DNA of 64,000 bases. Origin: Billgrantia gudaonensis (lineage in GTDB: Bacteria > Pseudomonadota > Gammaproteobacteria > Pseudomonadales > Halomonadaceae). A program made the position numbers and the translations under genes. A model generated the notes under the pieces. That model did not search any database, was not told the DNA's origin, and was given only the letters and a program-made list of their open reading frames with translations. Below, one piece after another: positions 57,212 to 64,000 of this stretch. The stretch covers positions 1 to 64,000 of the forward strand of contig NZ_FNES01000012.1 of NCBI RefSeq assembly GCF_900100195.1, written 5' to 3'. Positions within the stretch are counted from its first letter, which is position 1; every line of letters begins with the position of its first letter.

Positions 57212-58330
57212 TCAAGGCGCATCCAGGGCGCGCACGTCTTCGTCGCGCCAGCCGAGCTCGACGGTATCGCCCGGTTGCAAATGGCTGTCGAAGGCATCCA
57301 CCGGCACCCGTGCCACGAAGTCGTCGTTGCCGGGCAGTGCACAGCGCACGCGCAAGTGATCGCCCAGGTAGATGAACTCGTGGACCCGTGCCGAGAGGCG
57401 GTTGGGCAGGTCCCGCGCCGCGCCGTTGAGCTTGATCCGCTCGGGGCGGATCGACAGATGGGTGGCATCGCCCACCGCCAGGGCCGGGCCGAGCACGGCG
57501 CCGGTAGCGGCACCTTCACCGAAGGAGGCGCGACAGCGTTCGCCCTCCACCGACTCGATGCGCCCGGCCAGGGTGTTGTTCTCGCCGATGAACTGGGCAA
57601 CGAAGGCGTTGGCGGGGTACTCGTAGAGGTTGCTGGGAGTGTCGATCTGCTGGATCACGCCGTCGTTGAACACGGCCACGCGATCCGACATGGTCAGCGC
57701 CTCGCTCTGGTCGTGGGTGACGAACACCACGGTCAGGCCCAGCTGTTCGTGGAGGTGCTTGATCTCCAGTTGCATCTGCTCGCGCAGTTGCTTGTCGAGC
57801 GCCCCGAGGGGTTCGTCCATCAGCACCAGTTGAGGTTCGAAGACCAGTGAGCGAGCCAGCGCCACGCGTTGCTGCTGGCCACCGGAGAGTTGCGCCGGGC
57901 GTCGCTTGGCGAAGTCGCGCAACTGGATCATGTCCAGAATCTCCGACACCTTGCGATCGGCTTCGGCAGCGGGCAGGCGGCGCGTCTTCAGCGGGTAGCG
58001 AATGTTCTCCTCCACCGTCATGTGGGGAAACAGCGCATAGTTCTGGAACACCATGCCAAAGTTGCGCTTGTGGGGCGGTACGCTGTTGAGGCGCTGATCG
58101 CGCAAGAAGATATCGCCGCTGGTCGGCACCTCGAAACCGGCCAGCATCATCAGGCAGGTGGTCTTGCCGGAGCCGGAGGGGCCGAGCAGGGTGACGAATT
58201 CACCCGGCTCGATCGCCAGATTGAGATCCTTTACCACCAGGGTCTCGCCGTCATAGGTCTTCTGCACGGCGGCAAAGCGGATCAGCGGCGTCGAGGCATC
58301 GGAGCTGTGGTCATTGGGATTGTTCGGCAT
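57212..58330 (-). CDS. polyamine-type ABC importer ATPase (PotA/PotG-like)
   Basis: ATP-binding subunit of 372 residues, with Walker [10 protein letters not shown] (about 50-58), Q-loop [29 protein letters not shown], Walker B LVLMDEPLGALD, VTHDQSEA and a C-terminal TOBE domain (about 275-365). It heads the operon with the binding protein and two permeases. This order, ATPase first, is usual for putrescine or spermidine importers. Confidence 0.94.
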   Translation of the reverse strand: MPNNPNDHSSDASTPLIRFAAVQKTYDGETLVVKDLNLAIEPGEFVTLLGPSGSGKTTCLMMLAGFEVPTSGDIFLRDQRLNSVPPHKRNFGMVFQNYALFPHMTVEENIRYPLKTRRLPAAEADRKVSEILDMIQLRDFAKRRPAQLSGGQQQRVALARSLVFEPQLVLMDEPLGALDKQLREQMQLEIKHLHEQLGLTVVFVTHDQSEALTMSDRVAVFNDGVIQQIDTPSNLYEYPANAFVAQFIGENNTLAGRIESVEGERCRASFGEGAATGAVLGPALAVGDATHLSIRPERIKLNGAARDLPNRLSARVHEFIYLGDHLRVRCALPGNDDFVARVPVDAFDSHLQPGDTVELGWRDEDVRALDAP

Positions 58331-58588
58331 GAGTTCATCCGCGGCGTGGCAAGGAGGCGCGGTGACGTCAACAATTTAAGACGATCACGCAAAATTTCTA
58401 CGTTCCACGCTAAGCAGCGACGGCAACGCCGTCAAGTATATTCCACATACACCTTTCGCCGCATTTCAACGCACACAGGACGCACCGCACGCATGCCGAC
58501 ATCGTGAGTCCACGTTCGCCACCGATCAGCGTCATGGCCGACAGACTGCTAGAGTGGAGAAACACATTGGTCATCAGGAGACACGCCC
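58331..58588. promoter_or_regulatory. divergent intergenic region before the polyamine importer
   Basis: These 258 bases have lower G+C than the surroundings. A small hairpin GACGGC-GTT-GCCGTC (minus strand, about 58421-58435) lies about 90 bases before the ATPase start. No clear gene or consensus promoter pair is seen. Confidence 0.3.
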
Positions 58589-59191
58589 ATGACGGTGCCC
58601 GACCGCCCCGCCGCCCCAGCTCGATCGCCCGAGCGCGCCCAGCTCTCGCTGTTCGCGCGCAACTTCTTCAAGCATCCGCGGATGCTGGGCTCGATCATCC
58701 CCAGTTCGTCGTTCCTCGTGCGGCGGCTACTCTCACGGGTGGACTGGGAGGGCGCTCGGGTCATCGTCGAATACGGTCCCGGCGTGGGCACCATCACCCG
58801 CGAGATCCTCAGGCGCATGCACCCCGAAGCCACCCTGGTGGTGCTGGAAACCAACGACGACTTCGTGGACTTTCTCGAGCGGGCACTGCCCGACCCGCGA
58901 CTGCAGGTGGTCAAGGGCTCTGCCGAGGCGGTGCAGGCCGAGTTGCAGCGCCTCGGCCTGCCCGCGGCCGACCACGTGCTGGCCGGAATCCCCTTCAGCA
59001 CCATGCCGGCGGCGCTGCGCGAACGCATCCTGACCGATACTCAGGCCGCCCTCTCTGCCCAGGGCAGCCTGCTGATCTACCAGTTCTCTTCACGGGTACG
59101 CAGCGACCTGCAGCGAGTCTTCGGCCAGGTGGAGAGCGATTTCGAACCCTTCAACATCCTGCCGGCTCGCCTCTTCTACTGTCGGCGGTGA
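58589..59191 (+). CDS. phospholipid N-methyltransferase-like / KsgA-fold methyltransferase
   Basis: A 200-residue SAM-dependent methyltransferase with FFKHPRMLGSIIPSS near the N-terminus, motif I IVEYGPGVGTITREIL, the acidic VVLETNDDF and DHVLAGIPFSTMP. The sequence is like the rRNA adenine dimethylase fold used by phosphatidylethanolamine N-methyltransferases of the PmtA type. A phospholipid substrate is plausible but unproven. AGGAGA precedes the start. It is 117 bases upstream of the aminotransferase gene on the same strand. Confidence 0.82.
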   Translation: MTVPDRPAAPARSPERAQLSLFARNFFKHPRMLGSIIPSSSFLVRRLLSRVDWEGARVIVEYGPGVGTITREILRRMHPEATLVVLETNDDFVDFLERALPDPRLQVVKGSAEAVQAELQRLGLPAADHVLAGIPFSTMPAALRERILTDTQAALSAQGSLLIYQFSSRVRSDLQRVFGQVESDFEPFNILPARLFYCRR

Positions 59192-59308
59192 GGGCAGTTG
59201 AGGCATCACCGCCTCGCTCGCTGGCGCAACACTGGTCCAGCGCCCTCTTTGGGCCTATCCTCTGCGGCTCGACATTGCCAAGGTTCTGACACCCAAACGG
59301 AGATTGAC

Positions 59309-60433
59309 ATGGCCGCCTTGCTTCCCAACGTGGACCCTGACGGACTGCTCGAATACTCGGTGGTCTATACCGATCGCTCGCTCAACCATATGTCCCAGCG
59401 CTTCCAGGGCGTGATGCGCGACATCGCCGCCACTCTCAAGCAGGTCTACGGGGCTCACAGCGCCATCATCGTGCCCGGCAGCGGCACCTTCGGCATGGAA
59501 GCCGTGGCCCGCCAGTTCGCCCCCGAAAAGCGCTGCCTGGTGATCCGCAACGGCCAGTTCAGCTACCGCTGGAGCCAGATTCTCGACATGGGCGATATCC
59601 CCGCGGCGACCACGGTGCTCAAGGCACGGCGCCTGAACGCCGACGACCCGCAGTCGCCCTTCGCGCCCGCTCCCATCGAGGAAGTCGAAGCAGCCATTCG
59701 CGACGAGCGCCCCGAGATGGTGTTCGCGCCCCACGTCGAGACCTCCGCCGGCATCCTGTTGCCCGACGACTACCTGAAGCGCGTTGCGGCGGCGGTCCAC
59801 GAAGTGGGCGGGTTGTTCGTGCTCGACTGCATCGCTTCCGGCACGCTGTGGGTCGACATGGCCGAGTTGGGCATCGACGTGCTGTTGAGCGCCCCGCAGA
59901 AAGGCTGGAGCGGCCCGCCGTGCTGCGGCATGGTGATGCTATCGGCCCGCGCCCGTGAAGCCATCGAGGGGACCGTCAGCTCGAGCTTCGCCTGCGACCT
60001 CAAGAAGTGGCTCACCATCATGGAGACCTACGAAGCCGGCGGCCATGCCTACCATGCCACCATGCCCACCGACGCCCTGGCACGACTGCGCGATATCATG
60101 GCGGAAACGGCCGACTACGGCTTCGACAAGGTGCGCGACGAGCAGTTGGCACTCGGCGAGAGCATCCGCGCCCTGCTGGCCGACTCCGGTTACCGGAGCG
60201 TCGCGGCGCCCGGTTTCGAGGCCCCCGGCGTGGTGGTGTGCTACACCCGCGATGCCGGTATCGTCGGCAAGTTCGCCGCCGCCGGCGTACAGGTCGCCGG
60301 CGGCGTGCCGCTGATGTGTGGGGAGGGCGACGACTACCAGGCCTTCCGCGTCGGGCTGTTCGGTCTCGACAAGCTGCACCAGCGCGAGCGCAGCGTGAGC
60401 CACTTCGCCGCTGCTCTCGAACGCATCGGTTGA
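59309..60433 (+). CDS. class V PLP-dependent aminotransferase (alanine-glyoxylate / aminoethylphosphonate type)
   Basis: A 374-residue fold-type I aminotransferase. It shows VPGSGTFGMEAVARQF, FAPHVETSAGILLP, FVLDCIASGTLWVDMAELGIDVLLSAPQKGWSG with the PLP-binding Lys198, and a C-terminal domain ending with FRVGLFGLDKL. It belongs with serine-glyoxylate, alanine-glyoxylate and 2-aminoethylphosphonate aminotransferases. No phosphonate genes are nearby, so the glyoxylate type is as likely. ACGGAGA precedes the start. A strong hairpin follows. Confidence 0.88.
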   Translation: MAALLPNVDPDGLLEYSVVYTDRSLNHMSQRFQGVMRDIAATLKQVYGAHSAIIVPGSGTFGMEAVARQFAPEKRCLVIRNGQFSYRWSQILDMGDIPAATTVLKARRLNADDPQSPFAPAPIEEVEAAIRDERPEMVFAPHVETSAGILLPDDYLKRVAAAVHEVGGLFVLDCIASGTLWVDMAELGIDVLLSAPQKGWSGPPCCGMVMLSARAREAIEGTVSSSFACDLKKWLTIMETYEAGGHAYHATMPTDALARLRDIMAETADYGFDKVRDEQLALGESIRALLADSGYRSVAAPGFEAPGVVVCYTRDAGIVGKFAAAGVQVAGGVPLMCGEGDDYQAFRVGLFGLDKLHQRERSVSHFAAALERIG

Positions 60434-60451
60434 CGGTCAGGCTCCTGACGA

Positions 60452-60485
60452 CGCAGCGGGGCGACCGACAGGCCGCCCCGCTGCG
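60452..60485. terminator. bidirectional stem-loop between the aminotransferase and the CBS-BON gene
   Basis: Perfect 12-bp arms (CGCAGCGGGGCG at 60452-60463 and its complement at 60474-60485) with a 10-base loop sit between two convergent genes. There is no T-run. Confidence 0.6.
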
Positions 60486-60508
60486 CTAGAAGGGATCTCC
60501 CGGCAAGC

Positions 60509-61204
60509 TCAGTAGCCACCCACCCCTTTCGGCACCAGTCCCAGGTTGTTCTCGATCTTCTTGACCCCCGGGGTGTTCTCCGCCGCCACCTGGACGGCCA
60601 TCTTCTCCTCCTGGCTTTCCACCAGGCCCCACAGCTGCACGACACCGTCCGCGACGATGACGTTGATGCGGTCGACCCACACGCTGGTGTTCTTGTCGAC
60701 CTCCTCGAGGATCGCATCGCGAATCTCACGATCGTCGGCGGTGACCGGCGTTTCGGCATCCGGCGCGGTGGCCGAGAAGCCGCGCAGCAGATTGGCGCGG
60801 CTGACGATGCCCACCAGGCGCCCATCGCGCAGCACGGGAACGCGCTTGATGTGGTGCTTCTCGAGCAGGCGCGCGACACGGTTGAGCGGCGTGTCCTCGG
60901 TAATGGTGATGAGTTCGCGAGTCATGATCTCGCTGGCCTTGCGGCCATGGGACTTGACGTACTCGCCGGCGTCGCCGGCTCCGTGGAACAGCGACTTCAG
61001 CCACCAGGACTTGCGCCGATCGGTGCCGTTCTCGACTCGGCGCATCAAATCCCCCTCGCTGACGATGCCCAGCACGGTCTGTTTCTCGTCGACCACGGGG
61101 ACGGCGCTGATGTGGTTCTCCAGAAGCAGACGGGCGATCTCGCGAACGTCGGTATCGGGCCCGACGGTGATGACATTGGGGGTCATGACATCGACAGCTT
61201 GCAT
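60509..61204 (-). CDS. CBS-domain pair with C-terminal BON domain
   Basis: A 231-residue protein. CBS domain 1 (about 1-60, VMTPNVITVGPDTDVREIARLL), a linker with WWLKSLF, CBS domain 2 (about 92-150, IMTRELITITEDTPLNRVARLL) and a BON domain (about 158-225) are clear. CBS pairs bind adenine nucleotides, and BON domains contact membranes or lipids, but the protein has no signal peptide. Its function is unknown; related proteins are stress-linked. It converges on the aminotransferase and lies downstream of the glutaredoxin-fold gene. Confidence 0.9.
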   Translation of the reverse strand: MQAVDVMTPNVITVGPDTDVREIARLLLENHISAVPVVDEKQTVLGIVSEGDLMRRVENGTDRRKSWWLKSLFHGAGDAGEYVKSHGRKASEIMTRELITITEDTPLNRVARLLEKHHIKRVPVLRDGRLVGIVSRANLLRGFSATAPDAETPVTADDREIRDAILEEVDKNTSVWVDRINVIVADGVVQLWGLVESQEEKMAVQVAAENTPGVKKIENNLGLVPKGVGGY

Positions 61205-61309
61205 GAGAGGTTCTCCAACGGTGAACGGGAATCAGGGGTTCGAGACACAAACCGTTACGCCCTTTCAGCGTAGCAAGCCGCTGACCATCGCGTCTTGATG
61301 CAAGACAAC

Positions 61310-61678
61310 TCAAGTGGCGAAGCGTCGTCTGAGGTAGTCGCGGATCGCCGCCACGCCCAAAAGCCAGTCGTCCTCGCCACCGTCATGGGCGATCCGCAGG
61401 CAGGGCACCTCGATCCGGCCCGTCGCCGCCTGCAGCGCACGGCGATGTTCGGGGTCGATCTGGACGTCACGCACCGCGATGTCGAGCCCCAGCCGCGTGA
61501 TCTCGCGGCGAACCTGGATGCTCTCCGGCGAATTGCGCGACTGATAGAGCGCCAGAGCACGACACTCGCTGTCGACACGCGCCTGGGCGTCGGGGTCGCG
61601 AGCCACCTCCTGGGTCGTGCCCAACTTGCGGGCCACCCATTCGACCGGCGCCAACAGAATCTTGAGCGGAGACGTCAT
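61310..61678 (-). CDS. glutaredoxin/GST-N-fold protein lacking active-site cysteines
   Basis: A 122-residue protein. An N-terminal helix (LLAPVEWVARKLG) precedes a glutaredoxin-like domain, ALALYQSRNSPESIQVRREITRLGL. At the position of the usual Cys-Pro-x-Cys it reads Ser50-Pro-Glu-Ser53. The cis-proline strand (VPCLRI, Pro92) and the terminal helix (AIRDYLRRRF) are kept. Thiol-disulfide exchange is therefore unlikely, and glutathione or protein binding is possible. The start at 61678 follows GGAG. It is 60 bases after the MscS gene on the same strand. Confidence 0.8.
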   Translation of the reverse strand: MTSPLKILLAPVEWVARKLGTTQEVARDPDAQARVDSECRALALYQSRNSPESIQVRREITRLGLDIAVRDVQIDPEHRRALQAATGRIEVPCLRIAHDGGEDDWLLGVAAIRDYLRRRFAT

Positions 61679-61738
61679 GGCTACCTCCCTTTCCGGCCTT
61701 TGCTTCGACAGTCGCGACCGGCAATCGGCTCGCAAGGC

Positions 61739-64000
61739 CTACCCCGGATCGGGTGAAGCACCGCGGGCACTGACGTCACCCTGCGGATCGGCAACGCCCG
61801 CTTCGCCGCGCTCTCGGCCCGCGGCATCTCGGGCACCCTGGGCATCGCCCCATTCGGCGGAGCCATCCAACCGGCCGCCGCCATGACCCTCCATGGCGAC
61901 GCTCAGACGCGGTACGCCCAGGTCGACGCCCTGCTCTTCCATGCGCTGCTTGAGCAGCAGGTTGAAGGCCCGTGCCACGTCCCACTGCATTTCCGGCGCG
62001 GTGCGAAAGCGCATGCGCAGGATCGGACAGCCATCCTCGAAGGCATGGATGCCCTGCATCTCCAGCGGCGACCAGATGTAGTGGCGCATCATCGGATCCT
62101 GACGCAGCGCCTGGGCGGTTTCCTGCATCAGGGTGATGGCGTCGTCGATCTTCATCTCGTAGGGAATGCGGATCTTCATCAGCGCGATGCCGAACTGGCG
62201 CGACATGTTGTGGATCGACTCGATGCGGCTGAAGGTGATGATGTGCACGATGCCGTCGAGGTCACGCAGGCGCACGGTACGCAGGGTCAGCCCCTCCACC
62301 GTGCCCATGTGGCCGTTGATCTGCACGAAGTCGTCCACGGCCAGCGAGTCCTCGATGAGGATGAAGATACCGGTGATCAGATCCTGCACCAGGGTCTGGG
62401 CGCCGAAGCCCAGCGCCAGGCCGATGACACCGGCACCGGCGAGCAGCGGGGTGACGTTCACGCCCAGGTTCGCCAGGCCGACGATGGCGGCGATGATCAC
62501 GATGGTGGCGAAGATGACGTTGCGGATCATCGGCGTGATCGTCTGGGCGCGTGCCTGATTGACCCGCCGCCCGCGGGAACGCGCCGACGAGACCAGCGCC
62601 CGCTGAATCGCCGTATCGGCGAAGATCCATGCCAGCCATGCCAGCAGCACCGTCAAACCGATGGCCAGCAGCGCCTGGCCGATGCGCGCACTGGCCACCG
62701 CCTGCTGCCCCACACCGAACAGCGAACCGCCCCACACCTGCAGCGATAGCTCGACGAAGGCCACCCAGGTCACTGCATGCGAGAGCGCATAGCCGAAGCG
62801 CTCGAGGCGCTTGCGATAATCGCTGAACCGTCGACGTCGTGTGCGCCGCTCGCCATGACGGCGAATCAGCCCGGAGACCACCAGGGTGAGCACCAGCAGT
62901 GCCGCGGAGATCACCGAGCGCGCCAGCGCCGTGCCCACGTCGCCCACGGTGACGAAGATCGCCAGCAGCGAGCCGCCCACCATCAGCAGGGCCGGCACGT
63001 GCCACAGGCCGCCCAGCACGCGGATCACTTCGGCCTTGCTGCCACTGTCGCGGCGCTGACGGTAGGGCCGGTTGCGGATCAAGTGCTCGATGGGGCGCTT
63101 GAACATCAGGATGAAGCGCATGGAAAGCAGTGCCGCCAGCATGTTGGCCAGCACCGAGCCGAGCCCCGCCAGCTCGGCACCGATCACCGCGGCCAGACGC
63201 GCCGAGTTGAGCGCATCGCCCAGGGCGATCAGCGCGCCGATCACGAACAGACGGCGCAGCCCACGCTGCTGAATGATGCGCACGGCGTTGAAGCGATGAC
63301 CGCGGGTGAACACCGAGACCACGCACTCCACCACGACCGACAGAGTTCGTCCACACAGCGAGACATAGGCGATCACCAGCGCCAGCGAGCGACCGGCACT
63401 CTCCGGCAACAGCTGGGCCAGCCCCAGCACCAGCAGGAACGCCAGCGCCCAGGGCAGCATGCGGCGCAGGAAATGCACTGCGAGCAGCCAGCCGCGAGGT
63501 TCGCGGGGCAAGTCGAGCGGCCAGCGACGACGGCGAGCCAGCATGCGCCCCAACGCGATGAGGATCACCAGCAACCCCACCCAGATGCCCAGCAGCACCA
63601 GGCTCTCGATGGCCAGGCGCATCAGTTCGCTGGGCCCGATACCCAGCACCAGATCGCGCAAGTCCTCCCACCCCCGTTGCAGCTGACGGCGCCAGTCGTC
63701 GACCGGTGACTCTCCCGACTCCGCCTGCTCCCCGAGGTCGTTGAGCGTTTCGGCCAGGGCTCCCAGCAGTCCCTGCGGCGACGCGATGGGCGAGCCTTCG
63801 GCCTGCTGGGCATGGACCTCACGCAGCTCGCGCAGGTTGGTCAGCAGCCGCTCGCGCTGCTCGCCATTTTCGAGGGTGGCAATCACTTCATCCAGCGAGC
63901 GCTGGAAAGCCTCGGGATCATAGTCCTCTTGCGACGAGCCATTCTGGCCCAGCGCCTGTAGCGGTAGCGACTGAGCCACCGACGGGCTGGTCAGGCCCAG
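61739..64000 (-). CDS. mechanosensitive ion channel, MscS family, large form (N-terminus outside window)
   Basis: At least 753 residues are visible. The frame runs off the window end, and the residues before GTG 63979 (TSPSVAQS) look like the end of a signal peptide, so the true start is beyond 64000. A periplasmic helical region rich in Gln and Glu (to about residue 105) precedes many transmembrane segments, the pore helix LLAGAGVIGLALGFGAQTLVQDLITGIFILIEDSLAVDDFV and the MscS beta and alpha/beta domains. The last 55 residues are Gly- and Ala-rich and unlike the family. It releases solutes on hypo-osmotic shock, fitting a salt-tolerant host. Confidence 0.92.
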   Translation of the reverse strand: MGLTSPSVAQSLPLQALGQNGSSQEDYDPEAFQRSLDEVIATLENGEQRERLLTNLRELREVHAQQAEGSPIASPQGLLGALAETLNDLGEQAESGESPVDDWRRQLQRGWEDLRDLVLGIGPSELMRLAIESLVLLGIWVGLLVILIALGRMLARRRRWPLDLPREPRGWLLAVHFLRRMLPWALAFLLVLGLAQLLPESAGRSLALVIAYVSLCGRTLSVVVECVVSVFTRGHRFNAVRIIQQRGLRRLFVIGALIALGDALNSARLAAVIGAELAGLGSVLANMLAALLSMRFILMFKRPIEHLIRNRPYRQRRDSGSKAEVIRVLGGLWHVPALLMVGGSLLAIFVTVGDVGTALARSVISAALLVLTLVVSGLIRRHGERRTRRRRFSDYRKRLERFGYALSHAVTWVAFVELSLQVWGGSLFGVGQQAVASARIGQALLAIGLTVLLAWLAWIFADTAIQRALVSSARSRGRRVNQARAQTITPMIRNVIFATIVIIAAIVGLANLGVNVTPLLAGAGVIGLALGFGAQTLVQDLITGIFILIEDSLAVDDFVQINGHMGTVEGLTLRTVRLRDLDGIVHIITFSRIESIHNMSRQFGIALMKIRIPYEMKIDDAITLMQETAQALRQDPMMRHYIWSPLEMQGIHAFEDGCPILRMRFRTAPEMQWDVARAFNLLLKQRMEEQGVDLGVPRLSVAMEGHGGGRLDGSAEWGDAQGARDAAGRERGEAGVADPQGDVSARGASPDPG

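Noticed and set aside
59309..60433. Calling the aminotransferase PhnW for phosphonate degradation
   Set aside because: No other phosphonate genes are nearby, and the glyoxylate-type aminotransferases share the same motifs.

Overview
The window looks like a chromosomal segment of a GC-rich, salt-tolerant gammaproteobacterium, most probably a member of the Halomonadaceae (Halomonas or a close relative). This rests on gene content (a trpE-G-D-C block, YgiM/TIGR04211, MscS, opgGH, thiC with a TPP riboswitch), the very high G+C and protein resemblance. No rRNA, tRNA or CRISPR array was found, so the genus is an inference. Genes are dense, and many neighbours overlap by four bases (ATGA), which marks out operons.

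Layout. 1-510: the right end of an IS3-family insertion and the 3' stump of a thioredoxin-like gene. 880-8415: the minus-strand tryptophan operon trpEGDC, with a candidate leader peptide ending Trp-Arg-Trp, then gph (carrying an in-frame palindromic insertion), ndh on the plus strand, a GIY-YIG protein and rpe. 8583-12380: the sulfate ABC importer sbp-cysTWA. 12469-14447: a YajG lipoprotein, a thiopurine methyltransferase and a YgiM-type SH3 protein. 14875-20288: miaB-phoH-ybeY-corC-lnt. 20304-26240: a fatty-acid or acyl-CoA block (hydroxyacyl-CoA dehydrogenase, acyl-CoA synthetase, DmdC-type acyl-CoA dehydrogenase) and an MFS transporter. 26389-28922: a methyltransferase, a VOC protein, a DUF4870-type membrane protein and an LpxL-type acyltransferase.

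28926-44268 is the most unusual part. The first portion has manC and a sulfatase-fold membrane protein facing opgG-opgH-FkbM methyltransferase-creatininase. The second holds a GTP cyclohydrolase II, a stand-alone RibD-type reductase, a flippase-like membrane protein, a SAM methyltransferase, a GT4 glycosyltransferase, a degenerate pyruvoyl-tetrahydropterin-synthase paralogue, a zinc-type dehydrogenase and a CDP-alcohol phosphatidyltransferase. The enzymes suggest synthesis of a GTP-derived pyrimidine or pteridine that is glycosylated, methylated and perhaps lipid-linked or exported. The divergent promoter at 31.95 kb carries TGTACA half-sites spaced 12 bases apart. These resemble operators of the light-sensing, B12-binding MerR regulators LitR/CarH. 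A 16-base core of this site recurs in the second divergent promoter at 43.48 kb.

44321-47441: tenA and thiC, each behind its own TPP riboswitch, ending in a strong terminator. 47542-49784: a stand-alone DUF1887 (Card1/Can2/VC1899-like) CARF protein whose nuclease motif looks destroyed, and a YegS/DgkA-type lipid kinase. 49838-53897: an outer-membrane beta-barrel protein and ackA-pta. 53887-58330: a spermidine/putrescine-type ABC importer. 58589-64000: a PmtA/KsgA-like methyltransferase, a class V aminotransferase, a CBS-BON protein, a glutaredoxin-fold protein without its cysteines and a large MscS channel cut by the window end.

All family assignments come from reading the translations by eye. 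No database search was run.
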